Assembly (NCBI GenBank): GCA_964019695.1
Contig: OZ026515.1
Location: 77,119,144 to 77,183,143, forward strand
Reading direction: 5' to 3'
Length of the DNA: 64,000 nt
Source of the DNA: Loripinus fragilis
Lineage: Eukaryota > Mollusca > Bivalvia > Lucinida > Lucinidae
Part shown: positions 12,801 through 22,438 of the stretch, one piece after another
Layout: the number at the start of each line of letters is the position of its first letter
How positions within the stretch are numbered: the stretch's first letter is position 1
Notes under the pieces: model-generated
What the model was told of the DNA's origin: nothing
Seen by the model: only the letters and a program-made list of their open reading frames with translations
The model's database searches: none
Made by a program: the position numbers and the translations under genes

Positions 12801-14921
12801 GTAACATGGATAGAGTGGGGCATGCATTGTAGCCTTAGTTGGCGAGGCTGCGGTGGTACATGGATAGAGTGTGACATGCACTGTAGCCTTAGTTGACGAG
12901 GCTACGTTGTAACATGGGTAGAGTGGGACATGCACTGTAGCCTTAGTTGACGACGCTACGATGTAACATTGATAGAGTGGGACATGCACTGTAGCCTTGT
13001 TGACGAGGCTGCGGTGGTACATGGATAGAGTAGGACATGCACTGTAGCCTTAGTTGACGAGGCTTCGATGTAACATGGGTAGAGTGGGACATGCACTGTA
13101 GCCTTAGTTGACGAGGCTACGATGTAACATGGGTAGAGTGGGACATGCACTGTAGCCTTAGTTGACGAGGCTACGATGTAACATGGGTAGAGTGGGACAT
13201 GCACTGTATCCTTAGTTGACGAGGCTGCGGTGTGACATGGATAGAGTGGGACATGCACTGTAGCTTTAGTTGACGACGCTACGATGTAACATGGATAGAG
13301 TGTGACATGCACTGTAGCCTTAGTTGACGAGGCTACGATGTAACATGGATAGAGTGGGACATGCACTGTAGCCTTAGTTGACGAGGCTACGATGTAACAT
13401 GGGTAGAGTGGGACATGCACTGTGGCCTTAGTTGACGAGGCTTCGATGTTACATGGATAGAGAGGGAAATGCACTTTAGCCTTATTTGACGACGCTACGA
13501 TGTAACATGGATAGAGTGGGGCATGCATTGTAGCCTTAGTTGGCGAGGCTGCGGTGGTACATGGATAGAGTGTGACATGCACTGTAGCCTTAGTTGACGA
13601 GGCTACGATGCAACATGGGTAGAGAGGGAAATGCACTGTAGCCTTAGTTGACGACGCTACGATGTAACATGGATAGAGTGGGGCATGCACTGTAGCCTTA
13701 GTTGGCGAGGCTGCGGTGGTACATGGATAGAGTGTGACATGCACTGTAGCCTTAGTTGACGAGGCTACGATGTAACATGGGTAGAGTGGGATATGCACTG
13801 TAGCCTTAGTTGACGACGCTACGATGTAACATGGATAGACTGGGACATGCACTGTAGCCTTAGTTGACGAGGCTGCGGTGGTACATGGATAGAGTGGGAC
13901 ATGCACTGTAGCCTTAGTTGACGAGGTTGCGGTGTAATATGGATAGAGTGGGACATGCACTGTAGCCTTAGTTGACGACGCTACGATGTAACATGGGTAG
14001 AGTGGGACATGCACTGTAGCCTTAGTTGACGACGCTACGATGTATTATTGATAGAGTGGAACATGCACTGTAGCCTTAGTTGACGAGATTGCGGTGGTAC
14101 ATGGATAGAACGGGACATGCACTGTAGCCTTAGTTGACGAGGCTACGATGTAACATGGGTAGAGTGGGACATGCACTGTAGCCTTAGTTGACGACGCTAC
14201 GATGTAACATGGATAGAGTGGGACATGCACTGTAGCCTTAGTTGACGAGGCTGCAGTGTGACATGGATATAGTGGGACATGCACTGTAGCCTTTGTTGAT
14301 GAGGCTACGATGTAACATGGGTAGAGTGGGACATGCACTGTAGCCTTAGTTGACGAGGCTTCGATGTTACATGGATAGAGAGGGAAATGCACTGTAGCCT
14401 TATTTGACGACGCTACAATGCAACATGGGTAGAGAGGGAAATGCACTGTAGCCTTAGTTGACGACGCTACAATGTAACATGGGTAGAGAGGGAAATGCAC
14501 TGTAGCCTTAGTTGACGACGCTACAATGTAACATTGATACAGTGGGGCATGCACTGTAGCCTAAGTTGACGAGGCTGCGGTGGTACATGGATAGAGTGTG
14601 ACATGCACTGTAGCCTTAGTTGACGAGGCTACGATGTAACATGGGTAGAGTGGGACATGCACTGTAGCCTTAGTTGACGAGGCTACGATGTAACATGGGT
14701 AGAGTGGGACATGCACTGTAGCCTTAGTTGACGAGATTGCGGTGGTACATGGATAGAGTGGGACATGCACTGTAGCCTTAGTTGACGACGCTACGATGTA
14801 ACATGGATAGAGTGGGACATGCACTGTTGCTTAGTTGACGAGGCTGCGGTGGTACATGGATAGAGTGGGACATGCACTGTAGCCTTAGTTGACGAGGCTG
14901 CGGTGTAACATGGATAGATAC
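9837..14921. repeat. 54-bp tandem minisatellite array (about 94 units)
   Basis: The unit runs GTAGCCTTAGTTGACGAGGC, TACGATGTAACATGGATAGA, GTGGGACATGCACT, 54 bp. Many units carry a short inverted repeat, GTAGCC...GGCTAC, bracketing TTAGTTGACGA. Main variants are GACGACGCTACG, GAGGCTGCGGTGTGACATGG, GCTGCGGTGGTACATGG and GAGAGGGAAATGCACT. Because 54 is 18 codons, minus-strand frames stay open for up to 646 codons (period-18 peptide ASSTKATVHVPLYPCYIV). Replacements fall throughout the unit, and another frame is open in places, so I treat the reading frames as passive. Confidence 0.97.
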
Positions 14922-16135
14922 ATTTGTAACTTCAGAGATACAGATGTCGATCTTCGGATTAAAGATCATTGACGTCTGCTGTTGGTAAATGTCCAAGGTT
15001 TACAGTAAAACTAAAGGTTTGTCAACTGTCTTGTTATGCACTGTATAGTCTTTCTAGCTTGAGTACCTTATGTTTTGGAATACATTTTCTGTATCAAACA
15101 CAACTAAAGAGCTTCATCTTCAGCCCCCATCCCGACCCACTGTAAACCAGCAAAAGCTAAATTACCTGTAAATGCGTTACCACACTATACGCAATATATG
15201 GAACCGAGATGTGAATGTGGCGTGTATGTACATTATCCACCCGACTACAAGTTACTTGTTTGACGGTGTGCAGTCGCATGTGTATAAGACGTTGATACAA
15301 CGTACTAGATGTACGGGTAGATTCAGAAACGATGTAGTTCGTGACACGGGTAAAGATAGCCTATGTAAGCATTAAACCACCCTAGGCCGTTGAACATGCA
15401 TTCCAACTGACGGGTTTTGTTGGCTAGACGGCTCACGCTACACATGGTACATAAAGACATATGCTATTAATTCCTGGGTCTTGAAAGAGGGAAAGTTTAC
15501 TCTTGTCTTTCGACCGTTTAGGAATTCCGATCGATACAGTTTTCAGATACATGTACTTTTCGATGTGCCGGTATATTTTTGACATTAAGTAACTAAAATG
15601 TGTGCAAAATATATATTGACCTTTTTTCAGAACTGATTGTCTCAGTACCAAAGGCAAATATACTGAGCCAAAGTTCAAACATTTTGATAATATATTTGTC
15701 CGAACGACAGCCCTAGGTCGATTTGTTCGCATAGGAAGTTCATTCAGTTAGGCATCGAAACTTACTTTAGTTTTAACAATATGCCTCAAACTGTGTAAGA
15801 GGAAGGGTGGTTGAAAAATGCCTGTACATGTTCCAATATTCGATGTGTGACATGCATTTCCGCGTCATGAGTTGATTTTGGGGATTTCTGTCGGAATTCT
15901 TCAAGGTTTTAGCAAAGAATTATTCTTCCTCAAAAGACTCTTTTCACAGTATTAGTGCGCATGCGCAAAACTGTCTCGTTCCGCGTTACATGTATCACGT
16001 GAAGGGACAACCTTAACAGGGCTGCCTAACATTACACAATGGATATGGAAAACGATTATTTTATTAAAAGAAAAATATATTCGCAAATAAGATTAGACAA
16101 ATAGTAAAATTAAATGATAAAGTGATTAACCATTA
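14922..16135. other. Single-copy stretch, no gene recognised
   Basis: A 67-codon plus-strand frame (15172-15375) and a 99-codon minus-strand frame (15433-15732) lack recognisable domains or splice sites. The palindrome TGCGCATGCGCA at 15956-15967 matches the published NRF-1 binding consensus and is listed separately. Confidence 0.45.
15956..15967. promoter_or_regulatory. NRF-1-like palindrome
   Basis: TGCGCATGCGCA is a perfect 12-bp palindrome matching the known NRF-1 consensus (YGCGCAYGCGCR). There is no neighbouring gene start that I can recognise, so a regulatory role is only a possibility. Confidence 0.2.
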
Positions 16136-16352
16136 AAGCGCCAAGAAAAAAAATGCATCAGAAAATGTCATCTGCTGAAGTCGTCTGCTGCAAATAATTG
16201 CTTTACATTACCGACAAATTAAGTATAGAAGCAAACAGGATGGACCTAGAACATACTGCTCCTATATAGGAGCAGAGCAGTCTGATCTGGGTCCACACTG
16301 TTTGCCATAGAGGCTTCTTAAACATTTCAACAGACGAGAAAAGCAGACGACT
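16136..16352. mobile_element. piggyBac-like MITE, right end lost
   Basis: Starts with TTAA then CCATTAAAGCGCC and follows the complete copy at 54697-54941 closely, through GTCATCTGCTGAAGTCGTCT, the central GGAGCAGAGCAGTCTGATCT hairpin region and CAGACGAGAAAAGCAGACGA. It stops at about 16352 without the right-hand inverted terminus and abuts the 3' part of the minus-strand LINE. Confidence 0.8.
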
Positions 16353-17738
16353 TTCCATGCCAGCTCAACAACATGCTTTTTGGTTTGATAAAACTTCTTG
16401 AATTTGGTAAAACCATTCCTAATATTTGAAACAATCCACTATTTCTAGAGGTTGATCATTGAAGGTAATAAGGCTTGGGTGTTTAGACTTATCACCAAAA
16501 TTACCACCTTTGTTTTTTCATGATTTACTTTAAGTTTCCACTGTGACAATAAATGTGAAATTTATCAAGCAAATCTTGAAGTTCTTCAATACTTTCAGCA
16601 AACAGTACCATGTCGTCTATGTATAGTAAAAATACAAGCTTCAAATAGCATTGCAATGAATCATCAAATATGTTCAGACCAAAATTATTTCCCCTTAAAA
16701 GAAAACTTTCTAAGTAAGTAAGGGTGCAAAGATCAGGAGTCGATACAATCAAGTACCACACAATCATTTAAAAACAACGAAAAAAGTATGGGTGATAAGT
16801 TTTCCCACTGTCTCAAGCCGTTCTTGCAGTAGAAAAATTCTGAGCAGTCTCCATTTGATGAAACGCAGGATTTAATATCCGAATACATATTTTTTATTAT
16901 TGTCAGAATCTTTCCAGATATATTATAGCTAAGTAACTTTCCCCATAAACCTACCCGCCAGACATTATCAAAAGCCTTAGTAAAATCAATGAAAGCACAA
17001 AACAGTTTTAGTTTTCGAACTCTTAGGTATTCCTTAAGTGCATGTATAACAAATATATTATCTGTTGTAGAATATGATGCCCTAAATCCACACTGAGTTT
17101 CATTGAGTATATTGTTGACTTCAAGAAAGGTGTTGAGTTGTGTATTCAACATCGCTGTAAACAATTTACCCATGCAACTGAGTATGGTAATAGGACGAGA
17201 ATTTTCAGGAAGAGCTGGATCTCCTTTATTTTTATATAAAGGTTTGATAACCCCAATTAACCAAGCTTTGGGTATGTTTCCAGTATCAAGAATCACGTTG
17301 AACAGTTTTACATATATAGGCAAGAGGAGAGGACAGGATATTTTGATATATTCATTAATAATTTCGTCTGTTCCTGGATATTTGCCATTTTTTAACTTCT
17401 TAATACAATTCATGACTTCATCTTCTGTAACTTCAGTATTAAGTGCATCAGAATCAAAGTTTGGAACTCCCAGCTCTTCTTGAGAATCATCACCATCATC
17501 ATGTTCAGTACTATTTAAATTCTTAAAAAAGTCAAATAAACTATCAAGCTTAATGTCTGAATTGCTAGTCTTCCTATTCAAACTGTTTACATAATTCCAA
17601 AAGTCTTTTTGTGATTTTTGTTTCATTTGTCTTAACTTATTTCTCATCATGCGCTTACAATTTGTAATGCTTTTATTGATTTCTCGTTTTAAAGTTTTGC
17701 TGCTAGCCAGAAGTTCTCTGTGATTTTGATGTGTTCTG
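16353..17738 (-). pseudogene. Non-LTR retrotransposon (LINE) reverse transcriptase, broken
   Basis: The minus strand encodes a reverse transcriptase in pieces. The main piece (frame open 17749-16733) shows the motif FIDFTKAFDNVWRVGLW with a catalytic Asp in FID, then NGLRQWENLSPILFSLFLND; family members normally have Gly where Trp stands. An insertion at 16711-16762 adds 49-52 bp and shifts frame. The next piece (16710-16525) holds LYIDDMVLFAES, the YxDD catalytic box, then LQDLLDKFHIYC. A further frameshift follows, with a KTKVV-like thumb region readable to about 16353. Upstream coding continues beyond the 17739-19342 insertion. It is an APE-type LINE by its likely endonuclease partner at 23560-24330; the clade is not determined. 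Confidence 0.88.
16711..16762 (-). mobile_element. R1 fragment inserted in LINE reverse transcriptase
   Basis: Fifty-two bases starting TAAGTAAGTAAGGGTGCAAA match the tailed end of the R1 repeat at 2630-2925. It sits between the codons for FLND and those for LES..FLLRGNNF, shifting frame and separating the two reverse-transcriptase pieces. Only the CTTA-tailed end is present, as expected for a strongly 5'-truncated retroposon copy. Confidence 0.8.
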
Positions 17739-18182
17739 TTAATAGACAACGCAAGAAAAGTTCACTTCTAAATTTATTATTATCAATCTTGAGTAATATA
17801 GAAGCATTTCTAGACTTAACTATGAAGAACATGTACATTTCACCCTTAACCATTAAACAAAAGAAACAATAAAAAACACACACAAAGTTTTGGCTATCTC
17901 TTGGGACTGCAAACCATCATGCACACCCCAACATCGGAAATACCTTAGATTGCATGAGTACTTAGTTTTTTAGGGGGGAATTGCGTCAACCCCGTGAAGA
18001 TTTGACGAGGGGGAATATGCGTCAACCCCAGCAGTGTGAGCATAGATTGGGGGAATATGCGTCAACCCCATGCAGATTTGACGTGGGGGAATATGCGTCC
18101 ACCCCAGCAGTGTGAGCATAGATTGGGGGAATATGCGTCAACCCCATGCAGATTTGACGTGGGGGAATATGCGTCAACCCCA
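17739..18182 (+). repeat. Left copy of a 444-bp direct repeat
   Basis: Bases 17739-18182 recur at 18895-19338 (offset 1156). By eye I find one substitution (GGCTATC versus GGTTATC near 17890/19046). Each copy starts with TTAATAGACAAC and ends GTCAACCCCA. Near-identity implies a recent duplication, gene conversion or an assembly artefact. They resemble LTRs in position only. Confidence 0.93.
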
Positions 18183-18301
18183 GCAGTATGAGCTTAGAAT
18201 GGGGGAATATGCGTCAACCCCATGAAACCTATAAATTTTGTGGGGGAATATGCGTCAACCCCATGAAGATTTGATGTGGGGGAATATGCGTCAACCCCGA
18301 T
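17973..18301. repeat. Short minisatellite with GGGGGAATATGCGTCAACCCC core
   Basis: About eight copies of a 21-bp core, GGGGGAATATGCGTCAACCC plus C, are separated by two alternating linkers, ATGCAGATTTGACGT and AGCAGTGTGAGCATAGATT. The core starts with a G run and ends with a C run, and TTGACG/CGTCAA adds further dyad symmetry. A five-copy version recurs at 19129-19338 inside the right direct repeat. Confidence 0.9.
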
Positions 18302-18894
18302 AAGAATTTAGTAGTTCTCAAAGCTAAAGGAAATTTTTGTCCTGAAGAATGACTGACTCTTCTGCGGAAGAGTGGTAGCGTATCTTGATTTGCAGGAAGG
18401 TATCCGATATTGGGGTGAAAATGAATGGCATACAGATCCTAAAATATATGATGTTTAAACTTATATTTTAAGTTGATGAAACACAAAGAAAATATCAGCT
18501 GTAACTATATTTTTTACTATGGTTGGAGAAGCTTGGGGATGGAGGCGGGATAGGCAAGTTAAAAGCTGCTACACATGAATGTCTTATTGCTACTGAGTCA
18601 ACATCTACACTGGCTAGAGAAACTGCCCACTGACCATCCCCTAACTTCAAAGACAATAATTACATAACAGCTTGATAAGAACCAGCCTGTCTGGTCATTA
18701 GTATACAATACACACAGACTCTAGATAAGTAGCTGGAATCCAGATAAGAAATTCCTGACCACCTGCAGTGTATGTCCAGCCTTCACAATCAAACTGGTTT
18801 AGGAAAAAGGGCCCTCATTTGTCTAACGGCTCAGCAGAGGGAAAAGGGTGTCTTAGCTCTGTCTATTAACTACAATTATTTATATAATTGCAAT

Positions 18895-19338
18895 TTAATA
18901 GACAACGCAAGAAAAGTTCACTTCTAAATTTATTATTATCAATCTTGAGTAATATAGAAGCATTTCTAGACTTAACTATGAAGAACATGTACATTTCACC
19001 CTTAACCATTAAACAAAAGAAACAATAAAAAACACACACAAAGTTTTGGTTATCTCTTGGGACTGCAAACCATCATGCACACCCCAACATCGGAAATACC
19101 TTAGATTGCATGAGTACTTAGTTTTTTAGGGGGGAATTGCGTCAACCCCGTGAAGATTTGACGAGGGGGAATATGCGTCAACCCCAGCAGTGTGAGCATA
19201 GATTGGGGGAATATGCGTCAACCCCATGCAGATTTGACGTGGGGGAATATGCGTCCACCCCAGCAGTGTGAGCATAGATTGGGGGAATATGCGTCAACCC
19301 CATGCAGATTTGACGTGGGGGAATATGCGTCAACCCCA
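18895..19338 (+). repeat. Right copy of the 444-bp direct repeat
   Basis: This copy matches 17739-18182 base for base except for one substitution noticed. Just before it (18861-18903) lies a nested inverted repeat, GTCTATTAA...TTAATAGAC, enclosing CAATTAT-TTAT-ATAATTG. Confidence 0.93.
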
Positions 19339-19342
19339 TTAA

Positions 19343-19785
19343 ACTTTCTCCGTGCTAGATGATATTTCTGCTGTGCTTGTCGACACTTATTGTTGAACCA
19401 TGGCTTACTGTTTGTGCTTGTTTTGTTGTTATGGTGTATAACTTTCTGCTTTGGAAATGTGTTGTTGTTGTTTTAAATATACCTTCGATTTTAGTCATTA
19501 TTGCATTTATGGAATCTTAACTCGGCTGTGTTATATCATTAAATGTATTTAGAATTTCGTTCACTTTATTCTGATCAAGGTTTTCTAGAAATATTTTTTT
19601 TTGCTTTCTTCCCAACGTTTATACTTATCATTAGGATGACTGCTTCTTGTACCTCGAGTTGGTATTATATTACCTTTTAGCGAGAATTTGATCGCATTAA
19701 GAGCATCTGAATAAAGTGGACAAAATTCGTTAATTTCAAAGTTTGTCAAAAACGCAATAGAGCAGGATGAACATATGGCGTCCAT
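19343..19785 (-). pseudogene. LINE linker region between endonuclease and reverse transcriptase, broken
   Basis: Minus-strand coding similarity to the same LINE continues on the right of the TTAA insertion: the codons SKPWFNNKCRQAQQKYHLAR lie at about 19410-19350, a motif typical of the region just N-terminal of LINE reverse transcriptases. Farther right, INEFCPLYSDALNAIKFSLK and WEESKKKYF are open in the 19785-19585 frame. Frameshifts and stops between these pieces show decay. Confidence 0.72.
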
Positions 19786-19794
19786 GACTTTTCA

Positions 19795-19945
19795 TCGAAA
19801 GCATTTTCGTCGAATGCGACTTTCCGTCGAATCTGACATCACGTCGAACGCGACCATTCGTCGAATTTTCGTCGAAAGACAACTTGTCGAATGGACAACT
19901 GTCAAAATTTCGTCGAAAATTCGTCGAAATTTGGTCGAAAAATGA
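19795..19945. repeat. Cluster of TTCGTCGAA motifs
   Basis: About ten irregularly spaced copies of GTCGAA, many within TTCGTCGAA, occur in 150 bp (for example CATTCGTCGAATTTTCGTCG). Spacing varies from about 9 to 20 bp. It sits exactly between the minus-strand LINE linker and the plus-strand LINE. TCGAC-rich sequence also occurs on the far side of that LINE (23440-23620), so the clusters may be the subterminal regions of one interrupted element. Confidence 0.7.
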
Positions 19946-20015
19946 GATAAAGCAAAAATGAAAGTAACTTACCAAAATAGTGCAATGCGCATGCGTCTAG
20001 AAATGACAGGCGTGA

Positions 20016-22094
20016 TTGTTTACACCTCCAATAAGATGTGGTGCTACGGATCATGGTTCTTCAGATGAAGTCACGACACGACCTTTACATGCACGATCTC
20101 CCCCGTTCATGAACTCTGAACTTCGGAGAGCGATATACAAAAAGAAAATGTTGTTTAATAAACATAAAAAATATAAAGGAAAAACAAATTGGGAAAATTA
20201 CAGAAAACAAAGAAATTATGTTACAAAATTAAGGAAACAATCAATTAAATTATATTTCTTTGAAAGGTGTAGTGGTGGACCAAAGTCAAAGGACTTTTGG
20301 CCTACCATTAAACCTTTTCTAAGCTCAAAAACATCTAAAAATAGTGCTGATGATATTATCCTTATGGAAAACAATAGTCTTGTGTCTGATCAAGCAGAAG
20401 TGTGCAATATCCTAAATGATTTCTATATAAATATTGCTAAAGAAATAGGAATAAACAATCAGACATCTGATACTGCTACTACCACACATCGAAGCATTCA
20501 GGCCATCAAAGATAATAGCCCCATTGAGGGCTTTGAAAATTTTGATTTCAAACCTGTCAGTGAGAGCCAAGTTTTAAAAATTATAAATTCTCTCAGTTCC
20601 AAAAAGGCAACAGGTGTCGATCAAATTCCACCGAAAATTCTGAAAGCGGGGGCAGAAGTTTTATCTGGTCCCGTTTCCAGTATTTTTAATAAAGGAGTTT
20701 CCCAAAATCAATTTCCTGACAGGCTTAAAGTAGCTCAAGTAAGCCCAATTTTTAAAAAGGATGATCCTTTTATTAAGAAGAACTACAGACCTGTCAGTGT
20801 GCTCACAACTCATTCAAAAATTTTTGAGCGAATAATGTTTGATCAATTGAGTGATCATTTTAGCAATATTTTTAATACATATTTAGCTGCTTTCAGAAAG
20901 GGTTTTGGCTGTCAGACCACACTGTTGAGGCTTTTGGAGGACTGGAAGAGGGAATTGGACAACCATAGATATGTTGGAGCCATATTGATGGATTTGTCCA
21001 AGGCCTTTGACTGTCTCCCCCATGGCCTTATCATTGATAAGCTGGCAGCCTATGGCCTTTCTGACTCAGCATGTTCCCTGCTGCAAAGTTACCTCTCTGA
21101 TAGGAAGCAAATGGTAAAGCTGGGACATTGCAAAAGTACTTTTTTAAAGATCATTAAAGGTGTTCCCCAGGGATCCATCCTGGGTCCACTACTTTTTAAC
21201 ATATTTTTAAATGATATCTTTTATTTTGTTAAAAAATCAAACCTATATAATTATGCAGATGACAATACTCTTTCTTACAGTCACCCTGACCTTCTTGAAA
21301 CCAAGAATGTCCTCACATCCGAAAGTGAATATGTTATCGAATGGTTTGGTACAAACCAGATGCAGGCCAATCCTGGAAAGTTCCAGGCAATTGTCTTGGG
21401 TAAGAGAGGGCACGGTGACTGTAAGAGCTTCACAATACATGATAATACTGTTAAATGTGAAGACTCAGTCAAGCTATTAGGGGTTACCATTGATTACATG
21501 TTAAATTTTGACTTGCATATTTCTGATATCTGTAAAAAAGCAGCAAGGCAGATAAATGTCTTGTGCAGGCTCAGTCGCTACTTAAGCACTGAAACCAAAC
21601 TACTTATTTACAAGTCCTTCGTAAGATCTAACTTTAGTTATTGTCCAGTAGTCTGGCATTTTTGCTCTAAATCAAGTACTGACAAAATGGAAAAACTTCA
21701 GTATAGAGCCCTGCGACTGGTATACAATGACTTTATTAGCTCTTACGAAGATCTTCTAAAAAAGGAAAATATGAATACCCTTCAAATGACCAGAATCCGT
21801 AAAATTGCCATTGAAACATTCAAAATCCTTAATAATCTGTCACCAAGTTATATTCTTGACTTAGTAACATTTAAAAACACAAATTACTCTTTCAGATACC
21901 AAAATCTTGCTGAGCTTCCTAGAGTAAACACAGAGTCTTACGGTAGGAAATCGTTTAGATATGAGGCCGCCCACATCTGGAACAGTCTCCCAAATGAACT
22001 GAGGACAACTACTGACTTCAAGGAGTTTGGAAGACTGATCCGGGCCTGGGAGGGTATCTCATGTAAATGTTCTATGTGTAAGTTTAATTTGTAG
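20016..22094 (+). CDS. LINE ORF2 fragment with intact reverse transcriptase (692 codons)
   Basis: A single open frame encodes a non-LTR reverse transcriptase of the CR1/Jockey-like type. Recognisable LINE sequence begins near residue 29 (PPFMNSELRRAIYKKKMLF). RT motifs follow in order: KKATGVDQIPPKILK (196-210), NYRPVSVLTTHSKIFERI (256-273), LMDLSKAFD with catalytic Asp326, GVPQGSILGPLLFNIFLND (382-400), YADD at 413-416, and KLLGVTID in the thumb. A conserved C-terminal region with a VVWH motif and RKSFRYEAAHIWNSLP follows. All catalytic positions are intact. The N-terminal apurinic endonuclease found in full-length LINEs is absent, so the copy is 5'-truncated and the first ATG (about 28 residues earlier) is probably flanking sequence. 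It is the best-preserved mobile-element gene here. Confidence 0.9.
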   Translation: MFTPPIRCGATDHGSSDEVTTRPLHARSPPFMNSELRRAIYKKKMLFNKHKKYKGKTNWENYRKQRNYVTKLRKQSIKLYFFERCSGGPKSKDFWPTIKPFLSSKTSKNSADDIILMENNSLVSDQAEVCNILNDFYINIAKEIGINNQTSDTATTTHRSIQAIKDNSPIEGFENFDFKPVSESQVLKIINSLSSKKATGVDQIPPKILKAGAEVLSGPVSSIFNKGVSQNQFPDRLKVAQVSPIFKKDDPFIKKNYRPVSVLTTHSKIFERIMFDQLSDHFSNIFNTYLAAFRKGFGCQTTLLRLLEDWKRELDNHRYVGAILMDLSKAFDCLPHGLIIDKLAAYGLSDSACSLLQSYLSDRKQMVKLGHCKSTFLKIIKGVPQGSILGPLLFNIFLNDIFYFVKKSNLYNYADDNTLSYSHPDLLETKNVLTSESEYVIEWFGTNQMQANPGKFQAIVLGKRGHGDCKSFTIHDNTVKCEDSVKLLGVTIDYMLNFDLHISDICKKAARQINVLCRLSRYLSTETKLLIYKSFVRSNFSYCPVVWHFCSKSSTDKMEKLQYRALRLVYNDFISSYEDLLKKENMNTLQMTRIRKIAIETFKILNNLSPSYILDLVTFKNTNYSFRYQNLAELPRVNTESYGRKSFRYEAAHIWNSLPNELRTTTDFKEFGRLIRAWEGISCKCSMCKFNL

Positions 22095-22303
22095 TTTTTG
22101 TTTTTACCAGTCTAGTTCAGTTCCTCAGTTCAGCTGTTACTTTTACTGTTCTGTTTACCTTTTCTTTTGTTTAGTTACTTTATTTTAATTAATTTAATTA
22201 ACCTTTTGCTAAACTTCCAAAGTGCCATTATAATCTATAATTCTTATAATATTATAAGTGTAAAATTGGTATGATTTTCTCACCAACATTAAGCATGTGT
22301 TTT

Positions 22304-22350
22304 GGGTGCTCAGGGGAACCGTCTCAATGAGACGGTTCTTTTGAGTACCC
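22304..22350 (+). other. Hairpin 1 in LINE 3' region
   Basis: GGGTGCTCAGGGGAACCGTC and its partner GACGGTTCTTTTGAGTACCC form a stem of about 23 pairs around CTCAATGAG. Four positions are not Watson-Crick but are G-U in RNA on the plus strand, so the transcript could pair throughout the stem. A repeat lies 88 bp downstream. Confidence 0.85.
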
Positions 22351-22391
22351 ACAACAAATGTTTTTTCTCACCTATATTAAGCATGTGTTTT

Positions 22392-22438
22392 GGGTGCTCA
22401 AAAGGACCGTCTCATCGAGACTGTTCTTTTGAGTACCC
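22392..22438 (+). other. Hairpin 2 in LINE 3' region
   Basis: A second hairpin, GGGTGCTCAAAAGGACCGTC pairing with GACTGTTCTTTTGAGTACCC, stands 88 bp after the first within a direct repeat (flank TTAAGCATGTGTTTTGGGTG in both). It contains G-U pairs and one C-U mismatch; its primary sequence differs from hairpin 1 while the fold is kept. Confidence 0.82.

Larger units (their letters stand above)
17739..19342. mobile_element. TTAA-flanked insertion in the minus-strand LINE
   Basis: TTAA at 17739-17742 and again at 19339-19342 bracket 1,596 bp. Removing the insert and one TTAA joins the LINE reading frame exactly: the codons ARRKFN (right side) run into RTHQNHRELLASSK (left side). This shows a precise insertion with TTAA duplication, as known for piggyBac-type transposases. 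The insert has 444-bp direct repeats at its ends and a 712-bp middle. The left terminus starts TAGACAACGC; GTCTATTAA, its inverted match, occurs internally at 18861-18869. No transposase is encoded. Confidence 0.8.

Noticed and set aside
11082..13022. 646-codon minus-strand ORF of period-18 peptide
   Set aside because: It lies wholly within the 54-bp array, whose unit is 18 codons; it has no non-repeat ends, no signal or domain, and replacements are spread over the unit.
15433..15732. 99-codon minus-strand ORF
   Set aside because: It has no recognisable domain, no repeated family and no splice signals that I could support, so it is likely a chance frame.
17739..19342. Miniature LTR retrotransposon
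   Set aside because: The direct repeats do not start TG and end CA. I see no primer-binding site or polypurine tract, and the target duplication is TTAA with exact frame restoration.
22304..22438. Transcription terminators
   Set aside because: The hairpins are not followed by a meaningful T run and lie in the 3' region of a LINE in a eukaryote.
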